Shown here: in pieces, positions 6,351 to 15,037 of the stretch
How the letters are laid out: each line of letters begins with the position of its first letter
How positions within the stretch are numbered: the stretch's first letter is position 1
NCBI GenBank assembly: GCA_964528155.1
Contig: CAZGRL010000009.1
Coordinates: 1 to 64,000 of the forward strand
Direction of reading: 5' to 3'
DNA from: G001797105 sp964528155
GTDB taxonomy: Bacteria > Chloroflexota > Anaerolineae > Anaerolineales > E44-bin32
Length of the DNA stretch: 64,000 bases
Program-made: the position numbers and the translations under genes
Notes under the pieces: model-generated
What the model was told of the DNA's origin: nothing
Seen by the model: the letters and a program-made list of their open reading frames with translations, nothing else
Databases searched by the model: none

Positions 6351-8957
6351 GTGGCTGAGGAAATCCGCTGTCCGATGTGCAGCAAGCTCAATCCTCCCGG
6401 CTCGGAGGAGTGTGGCTTTTGCGGAGCTCGCCTTAAGCCGCTCGTCGCTGGCGCCGCGCCGGAAGAATCCGGCGGGGCTTCCGCTCCGTCTTCCTCAAGT
6501 GGAGCGGAGGACCAGGGCGGCCAGGAGGACTGGCTGGCTCGGATGAGGGCCGGCTCGGGCGATGAAGAGCCTGAAGCTGATCTGCCGGATGAGGGGGAGG
6601 ATGTCGGCGGCTCACCGGACTGGCTTGGTCGGCTGCGCGAGGTAGCCCCCACAGACGAAGGACCTCCCTCGGGTGACATCCCGGATTGGGTCGGCGTGCC
6701 TGAGGAAGAACCAGCGGCCGATGCCATGGCGGCGGCTGAGCAAGGCGATGCTGCCAAGGCCGAGCCGGGCGAGATCCCCGACTGGCTTGCTCGTGTCCGG
6801 CATCGCCAGGCTCGGGAAGCCGGTCCCGAGTTGGAGGCAGAGCCAGAAGAGGCAGCTGGTGCGGCCGACGAAGACTGGCTTGCCCGGATTCGTGACAGCG
6901 GCGGACCGGTTGGCGAGGGACTTCCATCTGACAGTGCCACCGCCGGGGCTCCTGAGCCGGCGCCCGAGGCGGGTGCACCCCCCAGCGTTTCTCCAGATCA
7001 GAGGGCGATTACGCCTCCGGTCGAGGCCGGAGCGAGGGAGGCTGCGTCGGAGGAGCCGGATCTGGCTTGGGACCGAGACTCGGGCCCCGACATGTCATGG
7101 CTGGAAGAGGCCGTGGGGCAAGACGAGGCTGGAGAGGCCGAGCCCTCCACTGAGCAGGCTGCTGGGGAAGGTTGGCTTTCCGAGCTTGAGGCTTCAGCCG
7201 GTGAGCCCGAGCCTCAGGCAGGTGAAGGGCGGGAACCCTGGCTGGGAAGTGCCGAAATCGTCCCCGAACAGCCCTTCACCGCAGCCGAGGACGAGATCAG
7301 TGAACCTGCCCCGGGAGAAGCAGACTGGCTGAAAGAACTCGAACAGGGTGCTGACCAGCCTTCATCGTGGCAGGATCAGGCCCCGGATGGGATATGGGAA
7401 GCCGCCAGAGAAGGAAGCCTCGAATGGCTGGCCGAGTATGACGCTTCCAGCGGGCGCACGCCGCCCGAGAAACCGGAAGAACCCATCTCCAGCGCTGACG
7501 AGGGCACCCCCGCCTGGCTCTCGGAGCTCAATGAGGGAGGGGGCCCACCTCCCAGTCTCCCCGAAGAGGCGCCGACAGCCCAATCTGAAGAGCCTCCTCA
7601 ACCGGTGGAAGAGCCCGCACCCGAGCCGGAAGAGGAGCTTCCCCACGTCCCGGCGCTCGTATTCGGTCAACAGGGGCAGCCAGCTCCGGTTCAAGGGGGA
7701 GATTTCGACTTGGGGTCGATCGAAGGTGAACTCCCCGATTGGCTCGGTGAACAAAAGGGCGGCGGGGAAGCCGAAGGCGGTCAGGCTGGAGTCGATCTGG
7801 CCCCGGCGACCCTGCCGGCCTGGCTCGAGGCCATGCGGCCCATCTCGACCTTCCGATCTGTGGTGGATGTCACCGATGAGGAGGAGGAGACGCTCGAGTC
7901 GGCAGGTCCGCTGGCAGGCTTGAGAGGCGTCCTGATGGCCGAGCCGGTCATGGCCATGCCTCGAGCTCCGACGATAGGCTCCGCCAAGCTGGAGGTCACG
8001 GAGAGACAGTACGCTCAGGCCGAGCTTCTGCATCAGATGGTCGAGGAAGAGGAACTCGAGGCCCCCGCGCCCGCGGGCCGGCGGCTTCGTGTCCCACTCC
8101 TGAGGTGGCTCGTCTCGGCGGTGATGTTGATGGCGGTGATCCTGCCGATCACGACCGGTGTTCCTTCCTTTCCGTTGCCGACTCAAGCCTCGCGCGGTCT
8201 GGATCCACTCATCGCCCTGGTCAACGGGCTTCCTGTCGATCGTCCATCCCTGATCGTATTTGACTTCGATCCTGGCTACTCGGGGGAGATGGACGCCGTT
8301 GCCGGCGCGTTTATTGACCAGGTCATGGCGAGGGGGATCCCGGTTGTCAGTCTGTCGACCCGGCCATCTGGTCCGGCCCTGGCGGTTGGTTTGCTGGATC
8401 GAGTCGCAGCCCGCCGAGGGATATCGCCGGGGACAGGCTACATGCACCTTGGATATCTGTCTGGCGGTCCGACGGCAGTTCAGATTTTCGCCGCCGCCCC
8501 GCGCGACGCCGTCCGCAAGGGCTTTGACCTACCCAAGGCCGAGGATGGGGAGGATGTCTGCGGCGGTTGGGATTGCCCGATCCTCTCCGGTGTCGAGCAC
8601 CTATCCGACTTCGGTATGGTCGCGGTGATCACAAGCGGGACCGAGAACGCCCGGATTTGGGCGGAGCAGGCCCACCCTTATATGGGCCAGGTGCCGCTGA
8701 TCATGGTCTTGAGTGCCGGCGCCGAGCCGCTCATTCGGCCGTACTATGAGGCGCTCCAGCCTCAAGTCAACGGGATTCTCTCAGGCCTACCGGATGCCGT
8801 GGCTTATGAGCAGGCGAATGTAATGCCGGGGGAAGCCCGCTCTCGCTGGAACCCGTTCGGTGCGGCCTTGGGGGTGACCGAAGCCATGTTGGCCGCGGGC
8901 GTGATCTACGGCCTGGCGAAATGGCTCCTGCGGTCTGGCCGGGCTTCGCGTGAGTAA
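6351..8957 (+). CDS. Zinc-ribbon protein with about a dozen DWL repeats and a membrane anchor
   Basis: An 868-residue protein from a GTG start. It opens with a zinc ribbon (Cys7, Cys10, Cys21, Cys24). A very acidic, Pro/Glu-rich region of about 480 residues follows. In it a short motif of the form (P/E/A)-(D/A/E)-W-L-x-x-(L/I/M) recurs roughly every 25-45 residues, for example EDWLARM, PDWLGRL, PDWLARV, EDWLARI, ADWLKEL, PAWLSEL and PDWLGEQ. A hydrophobic helix lies near residues 583-605, then a folded domain of about 230 residues, and a second hydrophobic segment near 840-860. The layout suggests a cytoplasmic disordered array of docking motifs attached to an extracytoplasmic domain. It is the largest gene of the operon, and I know of no assigned function. 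Confidence 0.8.
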   Translation: MAEEIRCPMCSKLNPPGSEECGFCGARLKPLVAGAAPEESGGASAPSSSSGAEDQGGQEDWLARMRAGSGDEEPEADLPDEGEDVGGSPDWLGRLREVAPTDEGPPSGDIPDWVGVPEEEPAADAMAAAEQGDAAKAEPGEIPDWLARVRHRQAREAGPELEAEPEEAAGAADEDWLARIRDSGGPVGEGLPSDSATAGAPEPAPEAGAPPSVSPDQRAITPPVEAGAREAASEEPDLAWDRDSGPDMSWLEEAVGQDEAGEAEPSTEQAAGEGWLSELEASAGEPEPQAGEGREPWLGSAEIVPEQPFTAAEDEISEPAPGEADWLKELEQGADQPSSWQDQAPDGIWEAAREGSLEWLAEYDASSGRTPPEKPEEPISSADEGTPAWLSELNEGGGPPPSLPEEAPTAQSEEPPQPVEEPAPEPEEELPHVPALVFGQQGQPAPVQGGDFDLGSIEGELPDWLGEQKGGGEAEGGQAGVDLAPATLPAWLEAMRPISTFRSVVDVTDEEEETLESAGPLAGLRGVLMAEPVMAMPRAPTIGSAKLEVTERQYAQAELLHQMVEEEELEAPAPAGRRLRVPLLRWLVSAVMLMAVILPITTGVPSFPLPTQASRGLDPLIALVNGLPVDRPSLIVFDFDPGYSGEMDAVAGAFIDQVMARGIPVVSLSTRPSGPALAVGLLDRVAARRGISPGTGYMHLGYLSGGPTAVQIFAAAPRDAVRKGFDLPKAEDGEDVCGGWDCPILSGVEHLSDFGMVAVITSGTENARIWAEQAHPYMGQVPLIMVLSAGAEPLIRPYYEALQPQVNGILSGLPDAVAYEQANVMPGEARSRWNPFGAALGVTEAMLAAGVIYGLAKWLLRSGRASRE

Positions 8958-8962
8958 CCCCG

Positions 8963-9682
8963 ATGCTTGAAGAAGTCATCGGTCCCGTCCTCGCAGCTCT
9001 CTTGACCGTCATGATGTTGAGTTACATCGTCGGCGACAACCCGTTCTTCCGGTTGGCGTGCTATATCTTCATCGGCGTGGCCTCCGGCTACGCCGGGGCG
9101 ATCGCGTGGCACCAGGTGCTTTGGCCCGGCCTTGGAGAGCCGATCGCGGAGAATGGGTTGGCGACCTTCACCAACCCGGGCATTATCGTGACGGTGGTGG
9201 TCCCCCTGGCCCTCATCGTCCTGATGCTCTTCAAGCTCTCCGCCTCGACCTCGCCATATGGGACACTGCCGCTGGCTCTGATGGTCGGCGTCGGCGCGGG
9301 CGTGCTCGTCGGTGGTGCGATCACGGGCACCCTCATCCCGCAGTCGGTCGCGGCCATGACCACGCTGGACCCCCGCGCCACCGCCCCCCAAACGGGCGAA
9401 ACCGGCCTGGAGCGCGTCCTCAACGTCATCATCTTGCTGGTCGGCACATTGTCGACCTTGATGTACTTCCGCTTCACCGCCACCCGCGCCCCTAGCGGCG
9501 AGACGCGGCGAACTCGGCTGATGTCGGTGATCGCCGGAGGCGGCGGCTTCTTCATTGCGCTTACCTTCGGAGTCATGTACGCTGGGGCGATCGCCGCCGC
9601 GGTGATCGTGCTGTCCGAGCGGGTCCAGTTTCTTGCGGAGGTCATTGTGAACCTGCTTGGTCGCCTGACGGGTGCTGGATGA
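8963..9682 (+). CDS. Polytopic membrane protein, unknown function
   Basis: A 239-residue protein with five to six hydrophobic segments, at residues 6-24, 31-48, 72-92, 104-128, 148-166 and 188-212. The start at 8963 is five bases after the zinc-ribbon gene. The stop overlaps the next start as ATGA (9679-9682). It contains no clear enzyme motif. Small Gly/Ala-rich helices such as LMVGVGAGVLVGGAITG could line a channel or pack tightly, but this is speculation. It belongs to the eight-gene unit. Confidence 0.7.
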   Translation: MLEEVIGPVLAALLTVMMLSYIVGDNPFFRLACYIFIGVASGYAGAIAWHQVLWPGLGEPIAENGLATFTNPGIIVTVVVPLALIVLMLFKLSASTSPYGTLPLALMVGVGAGVLVGGAITGTLIPQSVAAMTTLDPRATAPQTGETGLERVLNVIILLVGTLSTLMYFRFTATRAPSGETRRTRLMSVIAGGGGFFIALTFGVMYAGAIAAAVIVLSERVQFLAEVIVNLLGRLTGAG

Positions 9683-11439
9683 GCACGATCGTCGATGCCG
9701 ATACGCTCCTGGCCGTTGACGTCGGGAGCGTCAACACTCGCGCCTCGTTGTTCGACGTCGTCGACGGCCGCTATCGCTTTGTCGCCACCGGCAGATCGGC
9801 ATCGACCGTGGGCGCGCCGGTCTCTGACATCGGCGAGGGCATGCGCGCCGCGCTCGAACGCATCCAGACCGTCACCGGCCGACGATTGCTCGACGAGTCC
9901 GATTCTCTGATCCTCCCGGCGACCGCTGACGGATCCGGTGCGGACATCTTTGTCGCCACCTCTTCCGCCGGGCAGAGTCTGCGCACCGTCATGGTGGGAT
10001 TGATGCCGGGGGTATCGATTGAAAGCGCGCGCAGACTGGCGACGGCGACGTATCTGAACGTTACAGATGAGATCAGTCTGACCGACCGACGACGCGAAGA
10101 GGAGCAGATCGATTTGCTCCTTCATGCGCGGCCGGACCTGATCTTGCTCGTCGGGGGAACGGATGGAGGCGCCAACGAATCAGTCCTGCGCATGGTCGAC
10201 TTGGTAGCCGTCGCAGCTGGCCTCTTTCCCGAAGGAGAATTGCCTCGTGTCGTGTTCGCTGGCAATCGGCAGCTGTCGGCGGCCGTGGCCGATCGTCTGG
10301 GTGACCAGCTTCCGCTCATTCTGACCCCCAACATCCGGCCCGACCTGGAATTCGAGGATCTGGCATCAGCTCGACTGCGCCTGGGTGAGGTGATCAGCGA
10401 GCTCCGCTCGGCGCGCATCTCGGGCTACGAAGATCTCAGACAATGGACCGGTGGAAACTTGATGCTCACGGCGGATGCCTTCGGCCGCATCTGCCGCTAC
10501 CTGAGCCAGGTCTATGATCCGGCGAAGGGCGTGATGGGGGTCGACCTGGGTGCCGACCACACCACCGTCGCGGCCGCCTTCGCTGGAGACTTGAGACTGA
10601 CCGTGTGTTCCGACCTCGGATTGGGGAGCTCTTTGCCGGGGCTGCTCCAGCTGAGCCCGCTGGAGAAAGTCACCCGCTGGCTTCCGACCGAGGTGCCCGA
10701 GGGAGATGTCCAGGACTACATCTACAACAAGGCTTATCACCCTCGCGGCGTGCCGGCGGAGCTGGAGGAGCTTCATCTGGAATACGCCTTGGCCCGCCAG
10801 CTGATTCGTTCGGCCTTGTTTAGGGCAAGGGCCAGTTGGCCGCAAGGGAAAGACTCTGAATCCTTGCTGTTGATGCCGCCGATGGAGCCGATCATCGCCA
10901 GTGGGGGCGCTCTTGCCCGGGCACCGCGGCCGGGTCTTGCTGCCCTGGTCCTGCTGGATGCCCTTCAGCCGACCGGCGTATGCACCTTGCTGATGGACCC
11001 TCACAGCCTCACGCCGGCACTGGGTGCCGCCGCAGAACCTCTGCCCATGGCGGCGGTTCAAGTGCTCAGCTCGGGCAGCTTTGTGAGCCTCGGCACGGTG
11101 GTTGCACCCGTGGGGAGGGGACGGCCGGATCGGCCGGTCCTGAAGCTCAGGCTGGATAAGGAAGGCTCTGGGGAGGTCATCGAAGGCGAGGTCAGGTTTG
11201 GGCAGCTGGTCGTCCTCTCGCTCGGGCAGGGGGAGCACGGCCGCCTGACCCTCCGACCGGAACAGGGCTTTGACGTCGGTTTTGGGGGCCCTGGCAAGGC
11301 AGGGGCAGTCCGGGTGTCGGGAGGCGCCGTCGGGTTGATCGTGGACGCCCGAGGTCGGCCCCTCCAGTTGCCCCGGGACAACGCTCGCCGGACGGAGTTG
11401 AACCAGAAGTGGCTGTGGGACATCGGAGCGCTGCACTGA
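9679..11439 (+). CDS. MutL/GlmL-family ASKHA protein
   Basis: A 586-residue protein of the family named after MutL/GlmL, the component encoded beside adenosylcobalamin-dependent glutamate mutase. Two phosphate-binding loops of the actin/Hsp70/sugar-kinase fold are visible: LAVDVGSVNTRASLFDV near residue 11 and GVMGVDLGADHTTVAAAF near 285. LLVGGTDGGANES (about 155) is also typical. GlmL proteins are thought to act as mutase chaperones or reactivators. No mutase (MutE/MutS) gene is present here, so the protein probably has another partner, most likely the membrane proteins around it. The last 150 residues form an extra beta-rich region. Confidence 0.75.
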   Translation: MSTIVDADTLLAVDVGSVNTRASLFDVVDGRYRFVATGRSASTVGAPVSDIGEGMRAALERIQTVTGRRLLDESDSLILPATADGSGADIFVATSSAGQSLRTVMVGLMPGVSIESARRLATATYLNVTDEISLTDRRREEEQIDLLLHARPDLILLVGGTDGGANESVLRMVDLVAVAAGLFPEGELPRVVFAGNRQLSAAVADRLGDQLPLILTPNIRPDLEFEDLASARLRLGEVISELRSARISGYEDLRQWTGGNLMLTADAFGRICRYLSQVYDPAKGVMGVDLGADHTTVAAAFAGDLRLTVCSDLGLGSSLPGLLQLSPLEKVTRWLPTEVPEGDVQDYIYNKAYHPRGVPAELEELHLEYALARQLIRSALFRARASWPQGKDSESLLLMPPMEPIIASGGALARAPRPGLAALVLLDALQPTGVCTLLMDPHSLTPALGAAAEPLPMAAVQVLSSGSFVSLGTVVAPVGRGRPDRPVLKLRLDKEGSGEVIEGEVRFGQLVVLSLGQGEHGRLTLRPEQGFDVGFGGPGKAGAVRVSGGAVGLIVDARGRPLQLPRDNARRTELNQKWLWDIGALH

Positions 11440-11479
11440 CCGACTGGCACCGCTCTTGCAACACGACTCGGACAATCTG

Positions 11480-12547
11480 ATGGCTGCTGCTTACCTTCCA
11501 CCCCTGGCGCACGTCCTGCCGCTGGCGATCATCCGGCGTGAGCGTCGCTTACCGCTCGCCGGCGTGATCGCAGTGCGGATCAATCAGAAAGTCATGGCCT
11601 CGGATGTCGTCGCTGAGGGCGAGGCGCCCCCCAGGCATGTGTTCCTGGACCTGGCGCGTGGGCTGGGAGTCCCGGTTCACGAGGTTGGCCGGCACTTGCG
11701 CTGCCAGCGCGGCGACGCGCTCGAAGCCGGGGACGTACTGGCCGGCCCGGCCGGAATAGGCCGGCGAACGGTGCGTGCCCCCTCGGACGGAATCGTCGTC
11801 AGTATCTCGAGCGGAAGGCTGCTCTTTCGAATGCACCTGGGTGTGATTGAGCTCAGGGCGGGGTTCCCGGCGACGGTGATCGGGACCGACGGCGTCCAGA
11901 CGGTGCTGCTGGAGACCACCGGGGCCTTGATCCAGGGTGTCTGGGGGAACGGGCGTCATGATTTCGGCGTGATGCGTTTCGTCGGCGATGGGCCGGGCGA
12001 CCGGCTTCAGGCCGACCGCCTCGACGCCGACTTACGCGGCGCGATATTGGTCGGCGGGATATGCGATCATCCGGCGCCCCTGCACCAGGCCACGGAGCTT
12101 TCCGCCCGGGGCATTGTCCTGGGAGGGCTGTCGTCCGATCTGATCCCCCTTGCAGCCCGGCTGCCCTATCCGGTCATCGTGACTACCGGCTTCGGACCGC
12201 TGCCGCTCGACACGCAGACCTTCAGGTTATTGAGCAGCAACGCAGGCCGAGAAGTGGCGCTTGATGCGCGTAAGAACGACCCGCTGACCGGCTCGAGGCC
12301 GGAGGTCGTTATCCCTCTGCCGCCGACGTCGGATGCAGATCTACCTGAAGATGTGATCCCTCTGAAGGAGGGCGTACGTGTTCGATTATCCCGCCACCCA
12401 CACCATGGCGCGGTCGGAGTGGTCCGAGAAGTGCTAGGAAGGGCGGCAGACTTCCCGAGCGGGATCCTCGCTCGCAGCGCCAGGGTCGATCTGGAGGGGG
12501 TTGGCTTGACGATCGTCCCGGTCGATAATTTGGAGGTACTGCAATAA
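11480..12547 (+). CDS. Unknown protein with a biotinyl/lipoyl-like barrel region
   Basis: A 355-residue protein from the ATG at 11480; an alternative start lies at 11456. Residues about 75-115 (GDALEAGDVLAGP...TVRAPSDGIVVSIS) have the pattern of a barrel-sandwich hybrid fold like biotinyl or lipoyl domains, but no MKM/DKA attachment lysine is seen. A central alpha/beta region (about 160-235) contains GAILVGGICDHPAPL. The C-terminus (GVRVRLSRHPHHGAVGVVREVL) resembles a KOW-type beta barrel. It follows the GlmL-like gene by 40 bases and is part of the same unit. The function is unknown; the domain calls are by eye. Confidence 0.6.
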   Translation: MAAAYLPPLAHVLPLAIIRRERRLPLAGVIAVRINQKVMASDVVAEGEAPPRHVFLDLARGLGVPVHEVGRHLRCQRGDALEAGDVLAGPAGIGRRTVRAPSDGIVVSISSGRLLFRMHLGVIELRAGFPATVIGTDGVQTVLLETTGALIQGVWGNGRHDFGVMRFVGDGPGDRLQADRLDADLRGAILVGGICDHPAPLHQATELSARGIVLGGLSSDLIPLAARLPYPVIVTTGFGPLPLDTQTFRLLSSNAGREVALDARKNDPLTGSRPEVVIPLPPTSDADLPEDVIPLKEGVRVRLSRHPHHGAVGVVREVLGRAADFPSGILARSARVDLEGVGLTIVPVDNLEVLQ

Positions 12548-12622
12548 GCGGTGAGCCGAGGCCGCAATGGCCCGGCCATCCGAGAGGCCGAGCGTTGGCC
12601 GGAAGCGTGAGGAGAAGTGACC

Positions 12623-13192
12623 ATGGCCGAAGACTTTGACATTGGTGGGGCACCACCCGAAGAACCGTCGAACCGCACTTTTGTGATCGCGGCTGCGGGG
12701 ATTGGAGGCCTGCTCGTCCTGAGCATGATTTGCCTTGCGCTATATGCCCTGGTGCTGGCGCCGGCTCAGCAAAGGAACCGGGCGGCGGACGCGACCGCGG
12801 TCGCGCTCCAGAACACAGAAGTGGCGCAGTCGATCACCCAGACGTCGGACGCGGCCCGGGCGACGCCCACGCGGCCGTCGACGGATACTCCGGTGCCACC
12901 CGCGGCGACCGTGACCCACACCCAGGTTGTGGTCCTGCCGACAGACACGCCGACGGACACGCCGGAGGCGACCTCCACGTCGACTCCGTTCACCAATCTC
13001 GGGACCCAATCGGCGCAGCAGACGCTCGACGCCAGCGGCCAGATTACGTCGACTCCCACGCCGACAGCAACCGCATTGCCGTCGACGGGCTTTGCCGATG
13101 AGATCGGATTGCAGGGGTTGCTCTTGCTCGGGGCGGCCCTCTTGGTGGTGGTGGTCGTCGCACGCCGGTTGCGGGTCGGTTCGACCAATTGA
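12623..13192 (+). CDS. Membrane-anchored Thr/Pro-rich protein with LPxTG-like tail
   Basis: A 189-residue protein. The ATG at 12623 is chosen because GAGGAG ends eight bases upstream; the GTG at 12617 is too close. A hydrophobic helix at about 20-46 is followed by a long Thr/Pro/Ala linker (about 60-145). A C-terminal sorting-signal-like end consists of LPSTG, then a hydrophobic stretch of about 20 residues, then RRLRVGSTN. In Gram-positive bacteria this pattern directs sortase attachment to the wall. No sortase gene is in the window. It is the last gene of the eight-gene unit and is followed by a hairpin terminator. Confidence 0.7.
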   Translation: MAEDFDIGGAPPEEPSNRTFVIAAAGIGGLLVLSMICLALYALVLAPAQQRNRAADATAVALQNTEVAQSITQTSDAARATPTRPSTDTPVPPAATVTHTQVVVLPTDTPTDTPEATSTSTPFTNLGTQSAQQTLDASGQITSTPTPTATALPSTGFADEIGLQGLLLLGAALLVVVVVARRLRVGSTN

Positions 13193-13229
13193 GTGTCGCC
13201 CGACCGGTCCAAAGTCATCGCGGCCTGAG

Positions 13230-13266
13230 CCGACAGGGTCAGTCAGAATCTGGCCCTGTCGGTTTA
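13230..13266 (+). terminator. Hairpin terminator after the unknown operon
   Basis: Nine-base arms (13230-13238 and 13254-13262, CCGACAGGG/CCCTGTCGG) are followed by TTTATC. It lies between the LPxTG-like gene and the NTPase gene. Confidence 0.6.
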
Positions 13267-13279
13267 TCATATATGCATC

Positions 13280-14599
13280 ATGATGAAGACACACCTCCCC
13301 TTCCGTGAATTGGCAGAGCGAGTCCTGGACGATCTGGCTCAGGGACTCAGCATAGCGATCACCGGGCTGAGCAACAGCGGCAAGTCCGATCTGATGCGGG
13401 GGCTGGCGCGCACCGACGTCCAAACGGAGTTCGCTGAACGACTCGGTCGGCCGGTGGCGCTGATCTATGTCGACTGCAACCGGGCTGTGGCTATCACGGC
13501 CCAGGCCTTCTATGAGGTTGTGCTGCGTTCGACCCTCGAATGGCTTGATCGGATCGAGTCAAACGACCTGGCCGCCACCTTGAGGGGCCGCTATCAATCG
13601 GTCACCGAGGCCGAAAACGCCTTTACTGCCTCGCTCTCATTCAATCTGGCTCTGTCGGAATTGTGTGAAGGATTGGATACTGCCATCATCCTTCTGTTCG
13701 ATGAATTCGACGAGATCTACGGCGCGCTCGATGAGCGTGCCCTGCTGAACCTGAGGGCGCTTCATGATCGTTTCGCTGGACGCCTTTGCTATGTGACGGC
13801 AACCGTCCGCAATCTGCGCGAAATCCGGGGGGCGGCCGTGGAGGGCGAGTTCGCCGAACTCTTTACGCGCTCGACCTATCCCATGCCCCTCCTGACCGAT
13901 GACGAGGCCAGGGATCTGCTGGATTCCATGCAGCTCGTCCCGGGCTCACAACGCCTGCAGCAGGCGTGCATCCAGCTCGGAGGCGGCCATCCCGGAGTGC
14001 TCGTGGCGGTCGCTCAGGCTTTTGGCTCGCTCGCTTCGGACTGGAAAGGTGACCAGCTGTTGCTCGCCAGCCAACGGCCGCAAGTGAGCGCCGAATGCCT
14101 CAAGATCTGGGGGCAGCTCACACCTGAGGAGCAGGCCGGCCTTGTGTCACTCGTCATCGAGGAGGAAGCGGGCCTGCCTCAGCCGCTGATGCGTCACCTC
14201 GAGCGATTAGGCCTGCTGAGGGATGGGAAGCCCTTCTCACCGCTGTTCACCCAATTCGTCGGCCGCCGCGGACGCGGCAAGGATATCGAGGCCGAAGGCG
14301 TGCACATGGACACCGACGCGGGTGACGTGTGGGTCGATGGGATACGCATCCCCGTATTGACTGACCTCGAATACCGGCTGCTCGAACTGCTCTACGAAAG
14401 ACGGGACAAGCTCACCGACAAGTACCGCATCGTCACCGCAGTGTGGGGCGAGGAGTATCTGGGGGAAGTCGACGATGCGCGTGTGGAAAAACTTGTAAGT
14501 CGGCTGCGCAGCAAGATTGAGGCCGATCCTTCTCAGCCCCGTTATCTGATCACGCAACGCGGGCGCGGCTACAAGCTCCTTTCACGCCCCGGATCGTAG
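13280..14599 (+). CDS. AAA/STAND-type ATPase with OmpR-like winged-helix tail
   Basis: A 439-residue protein. The N-terminal P-loop domain has Walker A GLSNSGKS (about 30-37) and Walker B AIILLFDEFDEI (about 135-145), as in ORC/STAND ATPases. A helical middle region follows. The last 100 residues form a winged helix of the OmpR/PhoB effector type (LTDLEYRLLELLYERRD... YLITQRGRGYKL). The DNA-binding domain is normally found on response regulators, so here an ATPase switch seems to control DNA binding. Targets are unknown. It lies just after the eight-gene unit on the same strand and may regulate it, though a terminator separates them. Confidence 0.78.
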   Translation: MMKTHLPFRELAERVLDDLAQGLSIAITGLSNSGKSDLMRGLARTDVQTEFAERLGRPVALIYVDCNRAVAITAQAFYEVVLRSTLEWLDRIESNDLAATLRGRYQSVTEAENAFTASLSFNLALSELCEGLDTAIILLFDEFDEIYGALDERALLNLRALHDRFAGRLCYVTATVRNLREIRGAAVEGEFAELFTRSTYPMPLLTDDEARDLLDSMQLVPGSQRLQQACIQLGGGHPGVLVAVAQAFGSLASDWKGDQLLLASQRPQVSAECLKIWGQLTPEEQAGLVSLVIEEEAGLPQPLMRHLERLGLLRDGKPFSPLFTQFVGRRGRGKDIEAEGVHMDTDAGDVWVDGIRIPVLTDLEYRLLELLYERRDKLTDKYRIVTAVWGEEYLGEVDDARVEKLVSRLRSKIEADPSQPRYLITQRGRGYKLLSRPGS

Positions 14600-14753
14600 T
14601 GACCGCGCACGAATAGCGGGGCTGCCGCGAGTCCCTACGCGCTCGTGATCTCTGGAAACGCCGTCTACGCCCCCATCCCCTCTGTCCCCCTCCCCCGGCC
14701 TGGCGCCGCGATTCCATGTTAATTGGTCTGCCGGGGGATGGGGATGAGGTTTT

Positions 14754-14794
14754 CCGGAGGGAGGGGGGCGGCATTGCCGCCCCCCTCCCTCCGG
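14754..14794. repeat. Perfect hairpin, 19-bp stem
   Basis: Arms 14754-14772 and 14776-14794 are exact reverse complements around the loop ATT. There is no T run, so it may be a repeat element and not a classic terminator. Confidence 0.7.
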
Positions 14795-14802
14795 GGATTC
14801 CT

Positions 14803-14859
14803 CCCCCTCTCCGCCTCAGGGTCTTCGACTGAGCTCCAGGCCTCGGGGCGGAGAGGGGG
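14803..14859. repeat. Inverted repeat, 13-bp arms (second copy)
   Basis: The arms CCCCCTCTCCGCC (14803-14815) and its complement (14847-14859) are identical to those at 643-698. The internal sequence differs. Confidence 0.75.
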
Positions 14860-15037
14860 CAGGGGGTGAGGATGTGAGTCGCTGCAGACCGAGACTGAAG
14901 GGACCCCTTTCCGTCCGTGGTCAAAGACGCGATATCCCACTCCCAGCGTCTATGTGGTCATCGAGAATTGGCCAACGTGCGGGCTCGGTGTGCGGAGAAA
15001 AACTCAGCACAAGGTGAGGGGAGCGAGACTGGGGCGA

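Larger units (their letters stand above)
14600..15037. other. Intergenic region made of stacked hairpin repeats
   Basis: No gene is seen. It lies between convergent genes. It contains a perfect 19-bp-stem hairpin at 14754-14794 and a 13-bp inverted repeat at 14803-14859. GGGGGATGG-type arms are found at about 14675-14745. Reading frames here are low complexity and not supported. Confidence 0.7.
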
